Shown piece by piece: positions 30,063 through 37,917 of a DNA stretch of 39,622 nucleotides; position 1 is the stretch's first letter; every line of letters begins with the position of its first letter. Both the position numbers and the translations under genes were made by a program. Source of the stretch: Candidatus Bathyarchaeota archaeon (GTDB lineage: Archaea > Thermoproteota > Bathyarchaeia > TCS64); the NCBI GenBank assembly GCA_018652685.1, contig JABIBQ010000068.1:1-39622 (forward strand), in the 5' to 3' direction. The notes under the pieces are model-generated. The model had not been told where the DNA came from. It ran no database searches and saw nothing but the letters and a program-made list of their open reading frames with translations.

Positions 30063-30275
30063 ATGAGAATCACAGTCGATGTTAAGCCTAAATCAAAAAA
30101 GGACAGCGTCGAGGTTATTTCCAAGGGTCATTTCATGGTCCGCGTTAGGGCACCAGCATCCAAGGGAAAGGCGAATGTTGCTGTGACCAAGTTATTGAAG
30201 AAATATCTGGGTAAACCAGTGTCGATTATTTCAGGTCACACTTCATCTAGGAAGATTTTCGTCGTCGAGGAATAA
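30063..30275 (+). CDS. DUF167 / UPF0235 (YggU-like) protein
   Basis: A 70-aa protein of the DUF167/YggU family. Family core seen: VDVKPKSKKDSVE, then VRVRAPASKGKANVAVTKLL, KYLGKP, and VSIISGHTSSRKIFVV. The start at 30063 (MRITVDVKP) gives normal family length; the longer frame from 29991 only adds promoter-region sequence. A TATA-like TCTATTTAGG lies about 30 nt upstream. The function is not established; the family is widespread in bacteria and archaea. Confidence 0.88.
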   Translation: MRITVDVKPKSKKDSVEVISKGHFMVRVRAPASKGKANVAVTKLLKKYLGKPVSIISGHTSSRKIFVVEE

Positions 30276-30309
30276 CCTATAAACGGTCCACCCATTTATC
30301 TTCGATAAT

Positions 30310-30945
30310 ATGCAAGTTCTTGAAGGTCTGAGGACCGTTCAGATCGAGTACGCTGACGGGTTAGATACTGAGGTTTATATCCTTGAGTGCGAGGGCGGTC
30401 TCATCTTGGTTGATGTCGGCTTTACCCCTCTGTGCCATGAAAACATACAGAAGGAGCTAGACACGATGGGCTCTAAATGGGGTGATATCAAGATGATTAT
30501 CATAACCCATGCCCACGGTGACCACATCAACAATCTGGCCCAGGTCAAGGAGCTAACAGACGCGGAGGTCGTTATTGGGGAAGGAGATGAGGCTGCTCTT
30601 GAGGAAAGGACTGGGATAAAGGCCGATATCATCCTTGGCCAGGGCGATGTGATTGGCGCTTGCGGCAACATCGAGATAATCCATGTCCCAGGGCATAGCC
30701 CTGGAAATCTTGCCCTCTACATGCACAGACATAAGGCAATCATCGCTGGAGACACAATCTTCGGGGACAATGAGAGAATAATTGAGGCCCCACCGAAGAA
30801 GTACTGTAATGACGCTGACTCAGCGGCAAAGAATCTGGTTATACTAGCAGAATACGACTTTGACGCGCTGCTATTGAGCCATGGTCTAAATACTTACGCA
30901 GGTGCAAAAGAAAAAGTGATGAAGCTGATCGAGAGCTGTGTTTAA
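30310..30945 (+). CDS. Metallo-beta-lactamase-fold hydrolase
   Basis: A 211-aa MBL-fold hydrolase. Metal ligands: HAHGDH at residues 67-72, His129 in HVPGHSPGN, Asp148 in IIAGDTIFG, and His191 in LLLSHGLN. Overall architecture is like glyoxalase II-type or other small MBL hydrolases. The substrate is unknown. A TATA-like CCTATAAACG at about 30277-30286 gives a near-leaderless start. Its stop codon overlaps the stop of the convergent DUF1805 gene by 4 nt. Confidence 0.9.
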   Translation: MQVLEGLRTVQIEYADGLDTEVYILECEGGLILVDVGFTPLCHENIQKELDTMGSKWGDIKMIIITHAHGDHINNLAQVKELTDAEVVIGEGDEAALEERTGIKADIILGQGDVIGACGNIEIIHVPGHSPGNLALYMHRHKAIIAGDTIFGDNERIIEAPPKKYCNDADSAAKNLVILAEYDFDALLLSHGLNTYAGAKEKVMKLIESCV

Positions 30946-31235
30946 CCGAGCTTCCCGATTACTTCCCTGACTACTTGGCCCGCCTTGACGCCAAGCTCGT
31001 TGGCCGCTTTCGTGGCGAACTTTATCTCAGCGTTGAGAACGTCTTCGAAGCTACCTACACCGCTGACGGTGGCCGCTGCGAACCCGACTTTCGCGGCAAC
31101 CTCAGTACTCAGGTATCCGCACATCACGAAACCCTTTTCGCCCTTGATGAGGATAAGGTTCGGCCCGCCTGGAATAGTAGATAATACTCCCTGGAATGAC
31201 TTTCCGTCAAACTCGAATTTGTCTATCTCAAACAT
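30942..31235 (-). CDS. DUF1805 family protein
   Basis: A 97-aa protein resembling DUF1805 (YunC-like). Family features: GGPNLILIKGEKGFVMCGYL, followed by EVAAKVGFAAATVSGVGSFE and DVLNAEI. The function is unknown in the family. I place the start at 31235 because CTTTTTATTATTATATCC (31253-31270) is a strong TATA-type element about 26 nt upstream, making the gene leaderless; the longer frame to 31313 overlaps the promoter and the end of the corrinoid-protein gene. It ends inside the stop region of the convergent MBL gene. Confidence 0.85.
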   Translation of the reverse strand: MFEIDKFEFDGKSFQGVLSTIPGGPNLILIKGEKGFVMCGYLSTEVAAKVGFAAATVSGVGSFEDVLNAEIKFATKAANELGVKAGQVVREVIGKLG

Positions 31236-31252
31236 TTCAAGTAAAGTAGAAG

Positions 31253-31270
31253 GATATAATAATAAAAAGT
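31253..31270 (-). promoter_or_regulatory. TATA element of the DUF1805 gene
   Basis: The minus strand reads CTTTTTATTATTATATCC, ending 18 nt before the ATG at 31235. The T-rich half may also serve as the terminator of the upstream corrinoid-protein gene (stop at 31304). Confidence 0.5.
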
Positions 31271-31303
31271 ATGCTCGAAAAGCAGGATAGATGGGTGGAG
31301 AGA

Positions 31304-31948
31304 CTAACGCCATTCGTTTATTATTCTTATGCCCTCAACTGCATCAGAAGCGGCCGCATCCGCTCCTATTCCGGAAGCGTACTTCTGGTTAAGAGGCGCA
31401 CCACCAATAATGATCTTCACTCCATCCCGTAGACCGGCCTCCTCAAGCTGTTTGACCACGTTCTCCATCTCAACCATGGTGGTTGTGAGGAGTGCAGACA
31501 TCGCGACAATATTTGGTTTGTGCTCTTTTGTAGCCTCTACGAATTGATCTGGGCTGATATCAACGCCCAGGTCTATTACATCATAGTTCTGGGCCCTGAG
31601 GAGGGAGACGAACACGTTCTTTCCAATGTCATGGAGGTCTCCCTTCACGGTCCCTACGATGGCTGTTCCCGCCTTTTCTATCTCACTCTCAGCCAGGTGG
31701 GGCTCCAGGTACGTCATGCCCTCTTTCATGGTCTCGCCCGCCATTATAAGCTCGGCGAGGTAGTACTCGCCCTCTTCGTATTTATTGCCGACTATCTCCA
31801 TGCCTTTGGCCATTCCGTTGATCACAATGTCGTATGGTGGGACGCCTGAATCAATGGCACTCTCGCATAGTCCCACAATGGAGTCAATGTCTAGCTCAAC
31901 GATAGCCTCGCTGAGTTTTCCCAAGATCGCTTTGTTATCGCTCATCAT
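31304..31948 (-). CDS. Corrinoid (cobalamin-binding) methyltransfer protein, MtbC/MtmC-like
   Basis: A 214-aa corrinoid shuttle protein. Residues about 5-90 are the helical cap (B12-binding 2). The cobalamin Rossmann domain has GDLHDIGKN (103-111), with His106 the lower axial ligand of cobalt, then ALLTTTM and IIIGGAPLN. Such proteins carry methyl groups between a substrate-specific methyltransferase and a second methyltransferase. The first ATG shares its A with the TGA stop of the UroD-type gene, so the two are coupled. No MtmB/MtbB/MttB-type substrate methyltransferase is visible. Confidence 0.93.
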   Translation of the reverse strand: MMSDNKAILGKLSEAIVELDIDSIVGLCESAIDSGVPPYDIVINGMAKGMEIVGNKYEEGEYYLAELIMAGETMKEGMTYLEPHLAESEIEKAGTAIVGTVKGDLHDIGKNVFVSLLRAQNYDVIDLGVDISPDQFVEATKEHKPNIVAMSALLTTTMVEMENVVKQLEEAGLRDGVKIIIGGAPLNQKYASGIGADAAASDAVEGIRIINEWR

Positions 31949-33015
31949 CAGTACTTCCCGTATTTCCTTACCAGTTCAATTACCCGCTGATAGTTCTTGA
32001 AATTAACGGTGTTGGGGATACTATGATCGCTGTGGTAGATGTAACCTCCTCCGACTTTCGCGGCCGATACCTTCTCCCGGATCTCTTTCTCGATGGGCCC
32101 AGGTTCGTCAAGGTTCATGAGCCTCACGTCGATACCACCCATGAAGGATATCTGGTCCCCGAACTCCTCCTTGAGCTCGATGACATCCATTCCAGCCTTG
32201 ACCTCAAGGGGTTGTAGGCAGTCGATCCCAGCGTTGATGAAGTAAGGGATCAGCTCCTTGACGTTCCCGCAGCAGTGTAGAATTACCTGCATGTCCCTAG
32301 CGTGGAAGAAATCGCATAGTTCCTTGAATATGGGGTGGAGTTGGTCCTCGTAATGCCTTGGCGAGAAGAATGGTCCGTGCCTGTATCCAAGGTCACAGAA
32401 CAAGAACGCGCCGTTAAAATGGAATCCACCATCAATCATTCTATCACACATTGCCATCACCAGATCGGTGTCGGCCCTGTACATGTCCTTGATCCAATCG
32501 GGCTCACGGAGGACTGCTCTGAGCAGTCTCTCAGAAGCCACGTATTTCTGTAGCTTGTCGTAGCCCACAATTGCGTTGAATGTGATGTACTTGCCGAGGC
32601 TCCTTTCCCTCTGGTTGCCTCTGAGGTCGCTGACCCAGTCGATGCGCCTATCGCTGGGCTCAAGTCTTAGTTTAAGCTTCTCCCAGTCCTCCCTTGATTT
32701 ACATGGGTAATCAACGATCAGCGGCGTTGTTGTAAAGTCTCTGTGGTTCTTCCTGACGCCGCCGTAGCTGTCGCGTTCGGTAATGTACTCGTCATCGATG
32801 GAAATAACCTCCTCCTTGTACTGGGGGCCGGTATCGCTTCCGAACCCAACCATCTCAAAGCCAAAGTAGTCGGTGGGTTCGATTCCTGAGGGTAGTCCCT
32901 CGTTCCTCCACCTGTCAACCGTCGCTTGCCAGATATTGTCAACTATGGGCACCCTATCGACCTCCTGATGGTCAATAGTCATCCTAATTCGATCCCTTGA
33001 GTTCAAAGCAACCAC
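31948..33015 (-). CDS. Uroporphyrinogen decarboxylase-family methyltransferase-like protein
   Basis: A 355-aa member of the UroD superfamily that includes MtaA/MtbA corrinoid:CoM methyltransferases. LHCCGN (246-251) holds the His-x-Cys part of the zinc site of MtaA-type enzymes. The position of the third Cys ligand instead reads HSDHSIP (328-334), the pattern of the large uncharacterised UroD-like group in anaerobes. Coupling to the corrinoid gene shows it works with that protein, perhaps transferring methyl from or to cobalt. It is not a haem-pathway HemE: no haem genes are near. GTG start, with TATA-like AAAATAGTC about 25 nt upstream (leaderless). Confidence 0.9.
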   Translation of the reverse strand: MVALNSRDRIRMTIDHQEVDRVPIVDNIWQATVDRWRNEGLPSGIEPTDYFGFEMVGFGSDTGPQYKEEVISIDDEYITERDSYGGVRKNHRDFTTTPLIVDYPCKSREDWEKLKLRLEPSDRRIDWVSDLRGNQRERSLGKYITFNAIVGYDKLQKYVASERLLRAVLREPDWIKDMYRADTDLVMAMCDRMIDGGFHFNGAFLFCDLGYRHGPFFSPRHYEDQLHPIFKELCDFFHARDMQVILHCCGNVKELIPYFINAGIDCLQPLEVKAGMDVIELKEEFGDQISFMGGIDVRLMNLDEPGPIEKEIREKVSAAKVGGGYIYHSDHSIPNTVNFKNYQRVIELVRKYGKY

Positions 33016-33093
33016 AAAATAGTGTTTGATGCGAGACTATTTTACTGTTCGCAGATAATAATAACAGCAATCACATCAGATTTTCACTCCGCC

Positions 33094-33103
33094 AAAATTA
33101 TAA
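33094..33103 (+). promoter_or_regulatory. TATA box for the GH3 gene
   Basis: AAAATTATAA, centred about 38 nt before the ATG at 33137. It lies in the divergent gap between the UroD-type gene and the glycosidase. Confidence 0.45.
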
Positions 33104-33136
33104 TAATCTCTTATCCACCCTTTGGCATGATTATTT

Positions 33137-35413
33137 ATGGCATACAGGGACTCATCTGCCCCGATTGATGACAGGGTAAACGACCTGATATCCAGGATGA
33201 CTCTAGAGGAAAAGGTAGCCCAGACGCTCTGCATCTGGGAGGTCTACAACGAGGAGCTACTTGACGGGAACGGTGACTTTGACAGGGAGAAAGCGGATGA
33301 GTACTTCGCGGACAAACACGGGATCGGGGAGATCAGTATGCACTATGACGAGGGAGGAGGAAAGCCTCCTCGCGAGATGGCGAAGCTGACAAACAAGATC
33401 CAGAAGTACGTTATACAGAAAAGCAGGTTAGGTATACCCGTCATCTTCCACGTAGAGTGCCTGCATGGTCATGCGGCCATCGGAGCGACCAGTTTTCCCG
33501 TCCCAATCGCCATGGCATCCACGTTTAACACCGCCCTAGTTGAGAATATCTACGCAAAGACGGCGGAGGAGGCAAGGGTGCGCGGCGGTCACCATGCCTT
33601 GACCCCTGTCGTTGATGTCGCGAGGGACCCGCGTTGGGGAAGGGTCGAAGAGACATTCGGAGAGGACCCTTACTTAGTAGCTGAGATGGGCATCGCGGCG
33701 GTAAAAGGGCTCCAGGGAGACTCGTCGTTCAAGGACAAGAAAAGGGTCGCTGCAACGTTGAAGCATTTCGCGGCTTACGGGGAACCTGAGGATGGATCAA
33801 ACGCAGCGCCTGTAAACATATCTGAGCGGGTTCTACGAGAAGTCCATCTGTACCCATTCAAAGAGGCTATTCAGAAGGCTGGTGCACTAGGCGTTATGCC
33901 CGCTTACCACGAGATAGATGGCGTCCCCTGCCACGCCAACAAATGGTTGATCAGAGATGTTCTTCGCAGTGAATGGGGCTTTGATGGTTTCGTTGTCACT
34001 GACTACAACGCCCTCAGACAACTACATGCCAGGGACGATCTAGGGCACCATGTAGCGTCAAGTTTCAAGGACGCAGCGCGGATCGGCATCAACGCCGGTG
34101 TGGATATGGAGCTGCCCGATCCGTTCGCCTACCCACATCTAGTGGATTTGGTCAATGAGGGAGAGGTTGAGGAAAATACTCTAGATGAAGCTGTGAAGAA
34201 CATACTGCGAATCAAGTTCAAGCTGGGATTGTTTGATGACCCCTACGTTGATCCAGAAAGTGTAGAGGCGGTTGTTGGTAGCATGGAGAACAGGGAACTG
34301 GCTCTGGAAGCCGCCCTTGAATCAATCACTCTGCTGAAGAATGAAGGCGGGTTAGCCCCGTTGAACATGGAGGAATCAAAGGTCATAGCGGTCATCGGCC
34401 CAAACGGGGACCGAAGGATGCTTGGAGGGTACGCGGGTGTTCCTGACCACAATGTTTCTCTCTATGAGGGAATCAAGGCAGAAGCTGGGAATGATACTCA
34501 TGTCCTGTTCAGCGAGGGATGTAAGATTACGATCGGAGGAAACTGGGCGGACGATAAGGTTACACCATTCAATCCAGAGGATGACAGGAAGAGCATAGTC
34601 GAGGCAGTAAAAACAGCTGAAAAAGCTGACGTTGTCGTCCTGGCGATAGGGGGAAACGAACAGACTTCACGCGAGGCATGGGCAACGGACCACCTGGGAG
34701 ACCGCCCATCATTGAAGATGGTTGGCCTTCAGGAAGAGCTTGTTGAGGCCGTGGTGGATATCGGTAAACCTGTCATCGCGGTGGTTTTTGGTGGGAAGCC
34801 GTTGAACCTCACGCGGTTATCCGAGATTGTGCCCACAATATTCCAAGTCTGGTACCTTGGCCAAGAATCAGGGACAGCAATCGCTGATGTGCTGTTCGGC
34901 AAGTATAACCCGGGGGGAAAGCTGCCCATCAGTTTCCCTAGATCAGTCGGGCATATCCCCAGCTACTATAACCACAAGCCTATCGCAAGGAGAGGGTACC
35001 TGTTTGACGACGCTTCACCCCTGTACTCGTTCGGATACGGGCTAAGCTATACGACGTTTGAGGTAGGTAACTTGCGCCTGAAAAAATCTGAGATAGGTAT
35101 CAACGAATGTACATCAGTATCCATTGACGTGAAAAATACGGGGAATACGGCTGGTCACGAGGTCGTCCAGCTCTATATCCGGGACAAGGTGAGCTCAGTA
35201 ACTCGTCCTGTTAAGGAGTTCAAGGACTTTGAGAAAGTCTACCTGGAACCCGGTGAAACCAGAACGTTATCCTTGACAATCTCACCCGAACAACTGTCCT
35301 TTTACAACATCGACATGGACTACGTTGTTGAGCCAGGAGATTTCGAGATAACCGTTGGGATATCATCAGTTGATAACAAGAACAAGACAACCCTTTCCGT
35401 CAAGAAAAGGTGA
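33137..35413 (+). CDS. Glycoside hydrolase family 3 beta-glucosidase-like enzyme
   Basis: A 758-aa GH3 enzyme with the usual three-part layout: N-terminal TIM barrel (about 10-375), alpha/beta sandwich (about 390-610) and C-terminal fibronectin III-like domain (about 640-755). Asp289 in GFVVTDYNAL is the expected nucleophile. The substrate-binding KHFAAYG (209-215) and DPRWGRVEETFGEDPYL (164-180) are standard. The acid/base Glu cannot be assigned safely by eye. No signal peptide, so cytoplasmic; it likely releases glucose or xylose from imported beta-oligosaccharides, possibly with the GH5-like enzyme. Convergent with the M20 peptidase gene. Confidence 0.95.
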   Translation: MAYRDSSAPIDDRVNDLISRMTLEEKVAQTLCIWEVYNEELLDGNGDFDREKADEYFADKHGIGEISMHYDEGGGKPPREMAKLTNKIQKYVIQKSRLGIPVIFHVECLHGHAAIGATSFPVPIAMASTFNTALVENIYAKTAEEARVRGGHHALTPVVDVARDPRWGRVEETFGEDPYLVAEMGIAAVKGLQGDSSFKDKKRVAATLKHFAAYGEPEDGSNAAPVNISERVLREVHLYPFKEAIQKAGALGVMPAYHEIDGVPCHANKWLIRDVLRSEWGFDGFVVTDYNALRQLHARDDLGHHVASSFKDAARIGINAGVDMELPDPFAYPHLVDLVNEGEVEENTLDEAVKNILRIKFKLGLFDDPYVDPESVEAVVGSMENRELALEAALESITLLKNEGGLAPLNMEESKVIAVIGPNGDRRMLGGYAGVPDHNVSLYEGIKAEAGNDTHVLFSEGCKITIGGNWADDKVTPFNPEDDRKSIVEAVKTAEKADVVVLAIGGNEQTSREAWATDHLGDRPSLKMVGLQEELVEAVVDIGKPVIAVVFGGKPLNLTRLSEIVPTIFQVWYLGQESGTAIADVLFGKYNPGGKLPISFPRSVGHIPSYYNHKPIARRGYLFDDASPLYSFGYGLSYTTFEVGNLRLKKSEIGINECTSVSIDVKNTGNTAGHEVVQLYIRDKVSSVTRPVKEFKDFEKVYLEPGETRTLSLTISPEQLSFYNIDMDYVVEPGDFEITVGISSVDNKNKTTLSVKKR

Positions 35414-35421
35414 GAAAGGGG

Positions 35422-36705
35422 TTACTTGTAGATCAGCGGGAACGCGGTGAATATCTTCACCCCGAGGACAAGGTTCTCGATGGTAACCCGCTCATCAGGT
35501 TGATGAGCCTGCCCAGTTAAGCTGGTGCCGTATCCTAGACTTGGTATTCCAGCTATCTTGCTCGTGCTGATTCCGTCTGTTCCGCCTGTCAGTATTTTCA
35601 TGTTCACTGGCTTGTCTGTTATCGCGTTGATGACTGCCTTGAACTGATCTGCGAAGCTGCTGTTGGGTGACTCGTAGTATCCGGCGTAATCCTTGGCTGA
35701 GTATTCCCTAGTTGCAACGACTTCAAGGCCCTCGATCCCGGACTTTGCCACGAGTTCCTTGATCCTGTCAACAACCTTGGTTGGGTGTGACCCAGGCGTG
35801 AGCCTGATATCGAACTCGGCCTCGGCGTAATCGGGAACCACGTTGATCTTGACACCACCGTGGATGATGTTACACGTCACGGATGGGGTGTAAAAGTTGT
35901 GTTCCATTGATTTTAGGATATCATCAGCGCCCGTCGGAGTTGTCCCTTTGTAGTATTCAATACTGCCCTCCACAGCGGATTTCAAGTCATCAGGCCAGTC
36001 AAGCTCAAAATCATCGATCTTCTCGACCCAAGGGATACCGTTGATGAGCCTCGTGATGGCGTTCTTTCCAAGATAGGGGGTGCTGCCGTGCGCCGTCTGG
36101 CCCCTGGCGATGAGTTTGACTCCTGCCCCTCCTTTACACCCAAGGTCTATGCTGGGAGCGGTGGGGCCTCCCCCGTTGCCATCTCCGATAACACAGACAT
36201 CGGCCTTAAATCGGCCTGACTTAGCAAGCCATCTTGCTCCTTCCCCTCCTCCGATCTCCTCGTCAGATGCGAACCAGAACTCCACTGTGTTTGGGATCGA
36301 TTCCAGTTCATTGAGTATCCTAGCAGAGACCATGGCGGCAGCGCATGACCCTTTCATGTCGCTGCTCCCCCTGCCATAGACGCAATCATCAGCGATGACG
36401 CCATCATACGGGGGGTATGTCCAGTTTTCTGGTTTACCTTCAGGCACCACATCAATGTGTCCAACCCAGAGCACCCTCTTGTCTCCGGTTCCTTTGACTC
36501 TCGCTACAATGTTTGGCTTCTTGGGGTCATTAGCATGGACCTCGTTCTCGATGCCGTGTTTATCGCAGTACGCCTTGATGTAAGCTACGCACTCATCGGT
36601 GAACCCATCAGGATGGGCGGAGTTGAACTTGACCAGCCCGCTTGTAAGTTCAGCGACCTCGTCAGTTGTTCCTTCCGCTATCTTTAGAATATTATCTAGA
36701 CTCAT
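35422..36705 (-). CDS. M20 family metallopeptidase (ArgE/DapE/CPG2-like)
   Basis: A 427-aa di-zinc amidohydrolase. Zinc and catalytic residues: His83 and Asp85 in VGHIDVVP, Asp116 in GRGSSDMKG, Glu149-Glu150 in ASDEEIGG, and a C-terminal His in GQAHQPDE. The dimerisation domain sits at about 200-320 (GQTAHGSTPYLGKNAI). Family members remove N-acyl groups or C-terminal residues; ArgE/DapE-type deacylase, carboxypeptidase and aminoacylase activities are all possible. It lies on the same strand as, and just after, the ferredoxin-type reductase gene (36-bp gap). Confidence 0.93.
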   Translation of the reverse strand: MSLDNILKIAEGTTDEVAELTSGLVKFNSAHPDGFTDECVAYIKAYCDKHGIENEVHANDPKKPNIVARVKGTGDKRVLWVGHIDVVPEGKPENWTYPPYDGVIADDCVYGRGSSDMKGSCAAAMVSARILNELESIPNTVEFWFASDEEIGGGEGARWLAKSGRFKADVCVIGDGNGGGPTAPSIDLGCKGGAGVKLIARGQTAHGSTPYLGKNAITRLINGIPWVEKIDDFELDWPDDLKSAVEGSIEYYKGTTPTGADDILKSMEHNFYTPSVTCNIIHGGVKINVVPDYAEAEFDIRLTPGSHPTKVVDRIKELVAKSGIEGLEVVATREYSAKDYAGYYESPNSSFADQFKAVINAITDKPVNMKILTGGTDGISTSKIAGIPSLGYGTSLTGQAHQPDERVTIENLVLGVKIFTAFPLIYK

Positions 36706-36741
36706 GGAAGAAATAGTGATAGATGAGGAAATAAGATTTGG

Positions 36742-37791
36742 CTAGGGGATGGTCCTGTTCTCCATGTGGACCTTGAGGCTGGCCACGGATTCGGGGAGTA
36801 GCTTGATGATGGGAAGCTCGTAGGGGCACCTTGACTCGCATTCCCCGCACTCGATGCAGGTCTCCACCTTCGCGAAAGCCTTTTTCATGCCTTCGACCCT
36901 GCTGTCGCTCCAACCCATCCTCCTCAGCATCTGTTTCTCGGCCCTCAACATGTAGCTGATAGGTATCGATTGTGGGCATGGCTGGCAGTAGTTGCAGCCG
37001 CGGCAGAATTTGTCTCCAAGCTCTCGCCTGTCAAATTCGATTAGTTCTTTCTCCTCCTCGGAGATTGACATGTCGCCGAGCCAGATTGCCCAGTTCTCGT
37101 CAACTTCCTCGATGGACATTACGCCGGGGATAACGATGTCGGTGCTGGGGTCGTTGAAGACGTACTTTAGAGCGGTGTTGGCGTTGCTGAATGCTCCTCC
37201 TCCGAATGGCTTCATGATGATGGTGCCAACGTTGAGCTCCTTGCATAGAGGTAGCAACTTCTCCGCTGGTTTAGGGGTCAGGTAGTTGTACGGGATCATC
37301 AATGACTCAAATAGCCCAGATTTCACCAGCTCGATAGCAAGGTCCGGGTTGTGGCTCGTGACGCTGATGTGTTTGATCTTGCCATCCTCAAACGCCTGGT
37401 TCACTGCCTCCATGGCACCCCCAGGTGCTCTGACCTCCTCCCACTGCTGCTGATTTGTAACATTGTGAAGCTGGTAGACATCGATGTAATCGGTCCTCAG
37501 GTTTCCAAGACTGACCTCAAGCTCCTTCCAGATTCCCTCTGCAGTTCTCTGATGGCTCTTGGTGGCGAGATAAACGTTCTCCCTCACATCTTCAAGGGCT
37601 TGACCGATTCTTTCCTCGCTTACCGTATAGCCCCTGGCTGTGTCGTAATAGTTCATGCCTAGCTCATAGCAGTGTCGTACGATCTTGATGGTCTCCTCCT
37701 CGGATACTCTCTGGATGGGGATGCCCCCAAACCCAAGAGTCCTAACCTTCAGTCCGGTCCTGCCTAGAACTGTCTCCCGTAAAATGCCCAT
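36742..37791 (-). CDS. Aldo/keto reductase with C-terminal 4Fe-4S domain
   Basis: A 349-aa protein with an aldo/keto reductase barrel (1-260) and a ferredoxin-like tail. The AKR tetrad is complete: Asp50 (NYYDTARGY), Tyr55, Lys78 (ATKS) and His109 (YQLHN). The tail has CRGCNYCQPCP and CIECGECESRCP, which would bind two [4Fe-4S] clusters and link the reductase to ferredoxin. I chose the ATG at 37791: a TATA box (GATATAATTG, 37811-37820) lies about 25 nt upstream, so the longer frame to 37809 is unlikely. The carbonyl substrate is unknown. This fusion type is common in anaerobes. Confidence 0.93.
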   Translation of the reverse strand: MGILRETVLGRTGLKVRTLGFGGIPIQRVSEEETIKIVRHCYELGMNYYDTARGYTVSEERIGQALEDVRENVYLATKSHQRTAEGIWKELEVSLGNLRTDYIDVYQLHNVTNQQQWEEVRAPGGAMEAVNQAFEDGKIKHISVTSHNPDLAIELVKSGLFESLMIPYNYLTPKPAEKLLPLCKELNVGTIIMKPFGGGAFSNANTALKYVFNDPSTDIVIPGVMSIEEVDENWAIWLGDMSISEEEKELIEFDRRELGDKFCRGCNYCQPCPQSIPISYMLRAEKQMLRRMGWSDSRVEGMKKAFAKVETCIECGECESRCPYELPIIKLLPESVASLKVHMENRTIP

Positions 37792-37810
37792 GAAACATAC
37801 GTACATCAAA

Positions 37811-37820
37811 CAATTATATC
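37811..37820 (-). promoter_or_regulatory. TATA box of the aldo/keto reductase gene
   Basis: The minus strand reads GATATAATTG, centred 25 nt before the ATG at 37791. This predicts a near-leaderless transcript and decides the start. Confidence 0.5.
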
Positions 37821-37880
37821 AGTTTCGAGCCCGGTTTCATTAAACATTTTATTAAAAACACCCCATTTTTTGGGAAAGAA

Positions 37881-37890
37881 ATTTATTATC
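37881..37890 (+). promoter_or_regulatory. TATA box for iorA
   Basis: ATTTATTATC, centred about 33 nt before the ATG at 37918, inside the divergent gap with the aldo/keto reductase gene. Confidence 0.45.
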
Positions 37891-37917
37891 ACCCCCTGTC
37901 ATTGAATGTGATTCATA

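Noticed and set aside
31948-33015. Naming the UroD-family protein HemE
   Set aside because: It is coupled to a corrinoid protein and has the HCC zinc-type motif of methyltransferases; there is no haem-pathway context.
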